NCBI GenBank assembly: GCA_030642635.1
Contig: DAOWNK010000137.1
Location: forward strand, 1-8,342
DNA: 8,342 bases
Direction of reading: 5' to 3'
Source: Pirellulales bacterium
GTDB taxonomy: Bacteria; Planctomycetota; Planctomycetia; Pirellulales; Thermoguttaceae
Shown piece by piece: positions 6,109 through 8,342 of this stretch; position 1 is the stretch's first letter, and each line of letters opens with the position of its first letter. The notes beneath the pieces are model-generated. The model saw only the letters and a program-made list of their open reading frames with translations, had not been told where the DNA came from and did not search any database. The position numbers and the translations under genes were made by a program.

Positions 6109-7110
6109 ATGTTCGTCGACGAAGTCGAAATCCACGTAGAGTCGGGCAAGGGGGGCGACGGCTGCGTCAGCTTCCGACGTGAAAAATACGTGCCGCGCGG
6201 CGGGCCGGACGGCGGCGACGGCGGCAACGGAGGAAGCGTCGTACTGACGGCATCCCAGGGCGTCGATAGCCTAAGCGCACTGGCGCATCGCAAGCACTGG
6301 AAGGCCAAAAATGGTCGGCCCGGCGGCGGTGCGCAGCGCCACGGCCGCTCGGCCGACGATCTGATAATCCCAGTGCCGCCGGGAACCGTCGTCTTCGACG
6401 CCAAGCACGGACATGTGCTTAAAGACCTGACGGCCGACGGAGATCGCCTTGTAGTTGCCGTCGGCGGAAAGGGCGGCAAGGGCAACACGCGGTTCAAGTC
6501 GGCCACCAACCAGGCGCCGCGACAGGCCACACCAGGCGGCAAAAGCCAGGCACGCACCATACGTTTGGAACTGAAGGTGATCGCCCAGGTCGGACTGGTC
6601 GGCAGGCCAAACGCCGGCAAGAGCACGCTGCTCAGCCGACTGTCGCGTGCACGGCCGAAGATCGCCGCGTATCCGTTCACCACGAAATATCCCAACCTGG
6701 GCCGAGTGCAGATCGATCGCAATCGCTCGTTCATCATGGCCGACATACCCGGCCTGATAGAAGGCGCCCATGCCGGTGCGGGGCTGGGACACGAGTTTCT
6801 ACGCCACATCGAACGTGCCGGTATCCTTATACACTTAGTCGAGCCGGCACCGACCGACGGTTCTCAGCCGCTGCCGAACTATCGGGCGATCCGCTGTGAG
6901 TTGGAAAAACACAGCGAAGAACTTGGGCGGCGGACGGAAATCGTTGTGGTCACCAAGGCCGATCTGCCAGAGGCCGAACGGGTTCGTGACGAATTGGCCG
7001 CAGAGCTGGGCAGGCCGGTGCTGCTGATCTCGGCCGTAACCGGCTCCGGGTTGAACGAACTGCTCGGAACGATTACCACTAAGCTGGATACCGGTGCGGA
7101 ATCGTGGTAA
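6109..7110 (+). CDS. obg: Obg-family GTPase (ObgE/CgtA)
   Basis: This encodes 333 residues. Residues 1 to about 157 form the glycine-rich Obg fold (FVDEVEIHVESGKGGDGCVSFRREKY, then PRGGPDGGDGGNGG). The G domain follows, with G1 GRPNAGKS (165-172), switch region YPFTTKYPNLG, G3 DIPG starting at D212, G4 TKAD (282-285) and G5 SAVTG (308-312). G4 has Thr instead of the usual Asn, which may weaken guanine contacts but occurs in some GTPases. The variable C-terminal OCT domain is absent. Obg binds the large ribosomal subunit late in assembly and links it to the growth state. The ATG at 6109 was chosen because it starts MFVDEVEI, the family's usual N-terminus; an upstream TTG at 6082 lies inside the terminator hairpin. 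No good ribosome-binding site is visible outside the hairpin. Confidence 0.97.
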   Translation: MFVDEVEIHVESGKGGDGCVSFRREKYVPRGGPDGGDGGNGGSVVLTASQGVDSLSALAHRKHWKAKNGRPGGGAQRHGRSADDLIIPVPPGTVVFDAKHGHVLKDLTADGDRLVVAVGGKGGKGNTRFKSATNQAPRQATPGGKSQARTIRLELKVIAQVGLVGRPNAGKSTLLSRLSRARPKIAAYPFTTKYPNLGRVQIDRNRSFIMADIPGLIEGAHAGAGLGHEFLRHIERAGILIHLVEPAPTDGSQPLPNYRAIRCELEKHSEELGRRTEIVVVTKADLPEAERVRDELAAELGRPVLLISAVTGSGLNELLGTITTKLDTGAESW

Positions 7111-7129
7111 CTTCACGAATAAAATAACC

Positions 7130-7921
7130 ATGCCTGCTCCTACACTAATCGCCGTCGATATCGGCAACGCACGGATCAAGCTCGGGCAGTTCGACACGAG
7201 CACCGGCGACACGCCGCCGGAGCCGCAGCGGACGCTATCGCTCGACGGCCGACGGCCGCAGTTCGACCGGATCGCCTCGTGGCTGGAATCGGCCACTCTC
7301 GCAACGGAAAAACTCTCCTGGTGGATCGGCAGCGTAAACTCTCCGGCGGCCACGCGGCTGGTCGATTGGCTGCATGAGCATCGGCCGGCCGACCGCGTGA
7401 CGCTGTTGTCCGCCGGCGACCTACCGATCGACGTTAAGCTGGATCGGCCGGATATGGTCGGCGTCGACCGGTTGCTGGGCGCCGTGGCGGGGAACCGTCT
7501 GCGCGAGGCCGGCCGGCCGGCGATCATCATCGACCTGGGCACGGCGATCACGGTTGACCTGGTCTCGGCGGATGGGTCGTTCCTTGGCGGCGCCATCATG
7601 CCGGGCATCGAGATGTCCGCCCGGGCGATGCACATGTTCACCGAGTCGCTGCCGCTGATTGAAATGTCGGAGTTGAACGCACCGCCGCCGGCGCTGGGCG
7701 CCTCGACCACAACGGCCATGCAATCCGGCCTCTATTGGCTCGCCGTGGGCGGTATCCGCGAGCTTATCGATCGGCTTTCGAACGACGTCGGCGGCAAACC
7801 GGCGGTGTTTCTCACCGGCGGCGCCGGCCCAGCGGTGGCCGAGCTGATCGGCCGCCGCACACGGCACGTCCCACATCTGACACTGGCCGGGATTGTGCTG
7901 ACGGCGAGATGCCACAGATAG
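7130..7921 (+). CDS. coaX: Type III pantothenate kinase
   Basis: This encodes 263 residues from the ATG at 7130, the usual family size. It phosphorylates pantothenate with ATP, the first step of coenzyme A synthesis, in the cytoplasm. The ASKHA-fold motifs are in order: VDIGNARIKLG (D10, N13; phosphate 1), GVDR (111-114, D113, normally GADR), DLGTAITVD (135-143, D135; phosphate 2), GGAIMPGIEMSARAMH and the following LP, then TGGAGPAV near the C-terminus. The three acidic residues D10, D113 and D135 align with those conserved in the family. A GTG at 7094 overlapping obg is in frame, but its extra 12 residues do not resemble the family. Only 19 bases separate it from obg, so the two are probably co-transcribed; no strong ribosome-binding site is seen. 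Confidence 0.95.
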   Translation: MPAPTLIAVDIGNARIKLGQFDTSTGDTPPEPQRTLSLDGRRPQFDRIASWLESATLATEKLSWWIGSVNSPAATRLVDWLHEHRPADRVTLLSAGDLPIDVKLDRPDMVGVDRLLGAVAGNRLREAGRPAIIIDLGTAITVDLVSADGSFLGGAIMPGIEMSARAMHMFTESLPLIEMSELNAPPPALGASTTTAMQSGLYWLAVGGIRELIDRLSNDVGGKPAVFLTGGAGPAVAELIGRRTRHVPHLTLAGIVLTARCHR

Positions 7922-7928
7922 CAAGGGG

Positions 7929-8002
7929 TTCGTAGTGACCGCATTCATGCGGTCTTTTCCGGTGTTCAGCCGCGTAGACCCGATAAATCGGGTCACTACG
8001 AA
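7929..8002. repeat. REP-pair (BIME-like) element, GTAG type, copy 2
   Basis: The perfect 12-bp terminal inverted repeat is TTCGTAGTGACC (7929-7940) with GGTCACTACGAA (7991-8002). The internal palindromes are GACCGCAT-TC-ATGCGGTC (7937-7954) and GACCCGAT-AA-ATCGGGTC (7977-7994), the same two hairpin cores as copy 1 at 1048-1100 but in the opposite orientation and with a longer middle. It starts seven bases after the coaX stop. The first hairpin is followed by TTTT and may double as the coaX terminator. Confidence 0.8.
7937..7957 (+). terminator. Possible coaX terminator supplied by a REP hairpin
   Basis: The GACCGCA/TGCGGTC stem with a TTCA loop is followed by TTTT (the last stem base plus three could also be read as CTTTT). 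It lies 15 bases after the coaX stop. The stem is short (7-8 bp) and the T-run is brief, so efficiency is doubtful. Confidence 0.4.
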
Positions 8003-8053
8003 CACCTTGAACGAATATGTACCGCCGGTAGCACGCAAGTATAGGCGTTGTCA

Positions 8054-8071
8054 CGAGTTACGTCACACCGG
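8054..8071. repeat. Fragment of the CAGTGGCACCGG-type repeat
   Basis: The 18 bases here are the exact reverse complement of 5654-5671, the arm and interior of the nested repeat upstream of rpmA. The rest of that element is missing, and the sequence runs directly into the TTTAGCC-type element at 8075. This looks like a truncated or decayed copy. Confidence 0.6.
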
Positions 8072-8074
8072 TGC

Positions 8075-8156
8075 ATTTAGCCCCGGGTGAATACACCCGG
8101 GGCTAGCGGAAAACGCCCGCCACGTTTACCCGCCGTGTATTCACGGCGGGCTAAAT
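8075..8156. repeat. Paired-hairpin repeat, TTTAGCC type, long copy
   Basis: The terminal inverted repeat is ATTTAGCCC (8075-8083) with GGGCTAAAT (8148-8156). The first internal palindrome has 12-bp arms, TAGCCCCGGGTG and its complement, around AATA (8078-8105). The second has 9-bp arms, CCCGCCGTG and its complement, around TATT (8129-8150). It shares ends and layout with the copy at 4499-4554, though the hairpin cores differ. It lies between coaX and the minus-strand gene end at 8181. Confidence 0.75.
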
Positions 8157-8180
8157 AGAAAAACTTAGGCTCTTCCGTTT

Positions 8181-8342
8181 TTAGGTGCAAAACGCTAGAA
8201 ACACGGCCTTCAGGGCGGAGGCCATCTCGCGTAGCGCGGCGAGGCTCCGCTGGACCGCTTCCGAGGCCCGGTTCAGGTCCAGAATCAGCCGGCTGAAGAG
8301 TGTGCCGGGTGACTTCACGCCGTAGCAACGCTTGGTGATCAC
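8181..8342 (-). CDS. 3' end of a gene, possibly a transposase C-terminus
   Basis: Reading from the window edge toward a TAA at 8181-8183 on the minus strand gives 53 uninterrupted residues. They begin VITKRCYGVKSPGTLFSRL and continue ILDLNRASEAV, then an alanine/leucine-rich amphipathic helix ending FLAFCT. The pattern KRCYG-K-TL-RL-LD-N, followed by a helix and a terminal CT, resembles the C-terminal tail of transposase-like proteins I recall from planctomycete genomes, but the family cannot be named safely. Codon third positions are GC-rich as expected for a real gene. The N-terminal part lies outside the window, so catalytic residues cannot be checked. Confidence 0.5.
   Translation of the reverse strand: MITKRCYGVKSPGTLFSRLILDLNRASEAVQRSLAALREMASALKAVFLAFCT

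Noticed and set aside
7094..7129. Upstream GTG start for coaX overlapping obg
   Set aside because: The added 12 residues do not resemble the family, whose members begin a few residues before the DxGN motif.
8077..8328. 83-codon minus-strand frame overlapping the repeat after coaX
   Set aside because: It runs through the hairpin element and competes with the frame ending at 8181, which has a more protein-like sequence.

Overview
The window looks like chromosomal DNA from a planctomycete, probably of the Pirellulales type. This rests on three things: a large secreted TPR/CHAT protein and two small secreted proteins that resemble planctomycete-restricted families as I remember them, GC-rich coding DNA, and intergenic regions full of paired hairpin repeats. 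No 16S or other decisive marker is present, so the assignment is an inference.

Layout. Positions 1-111 may hold the last codons of a plus-strand gene cut by the window edge. A two-gene minus-strand unit follows: a 67-residue putative lipoprotein (643-846), then a GlsB/YeaQ-like small membrane protein (301-615). Divergent from it is a 1004-residue exported protein with N-terminal TPR-like helices and a C-terminal CHAT (caspase-like) domain (1125-4139). A 528-bp gene-free spacer carries a paired-hairpin repeat, a short degenerate heptamer tandem and a strong sigma-70-type promoter. That promoter drives a 302-residue secreted protein of unknown function (4668-5576). A nested inverted-repeat element (5606-5758) separates it from a housekeeping cluster: rpmA (L27, 5813-6067), obg (GTPase, 6109-7110) and coaX (type III pantothenate kinase, 7130-7921). 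After coaX come more paired hairpins and the 3' end of a minus-strand gene (8181-8342), possibly a transposase.

How the parts work together. rpmA-obg is a classic ribosome-assembly pair: Obg acts on the large subunit that contains L27. Here rplU (L21), the usual upstream partner, is absent, and a near-perfect intrinsic terminator sits between rpmA and obg only a few bases before the obg start. coaX (CoA synthesis) follows obg closely. The CHAT protein and the 302-residue protein are both predicted to be exported and lie on the same strand, but the long spacer and private promoter argue against one transcript.

The most unusual content is intergenic: at least five compact elements in three sequence families share one architecture, two different short palindromes in head-to-head arrangement inside a terminal inverted repeat. 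Two carry the GTAG tetranucleotide at the foot of the hairpin that is typical of REP sequences mobilised by RAYT transposases.
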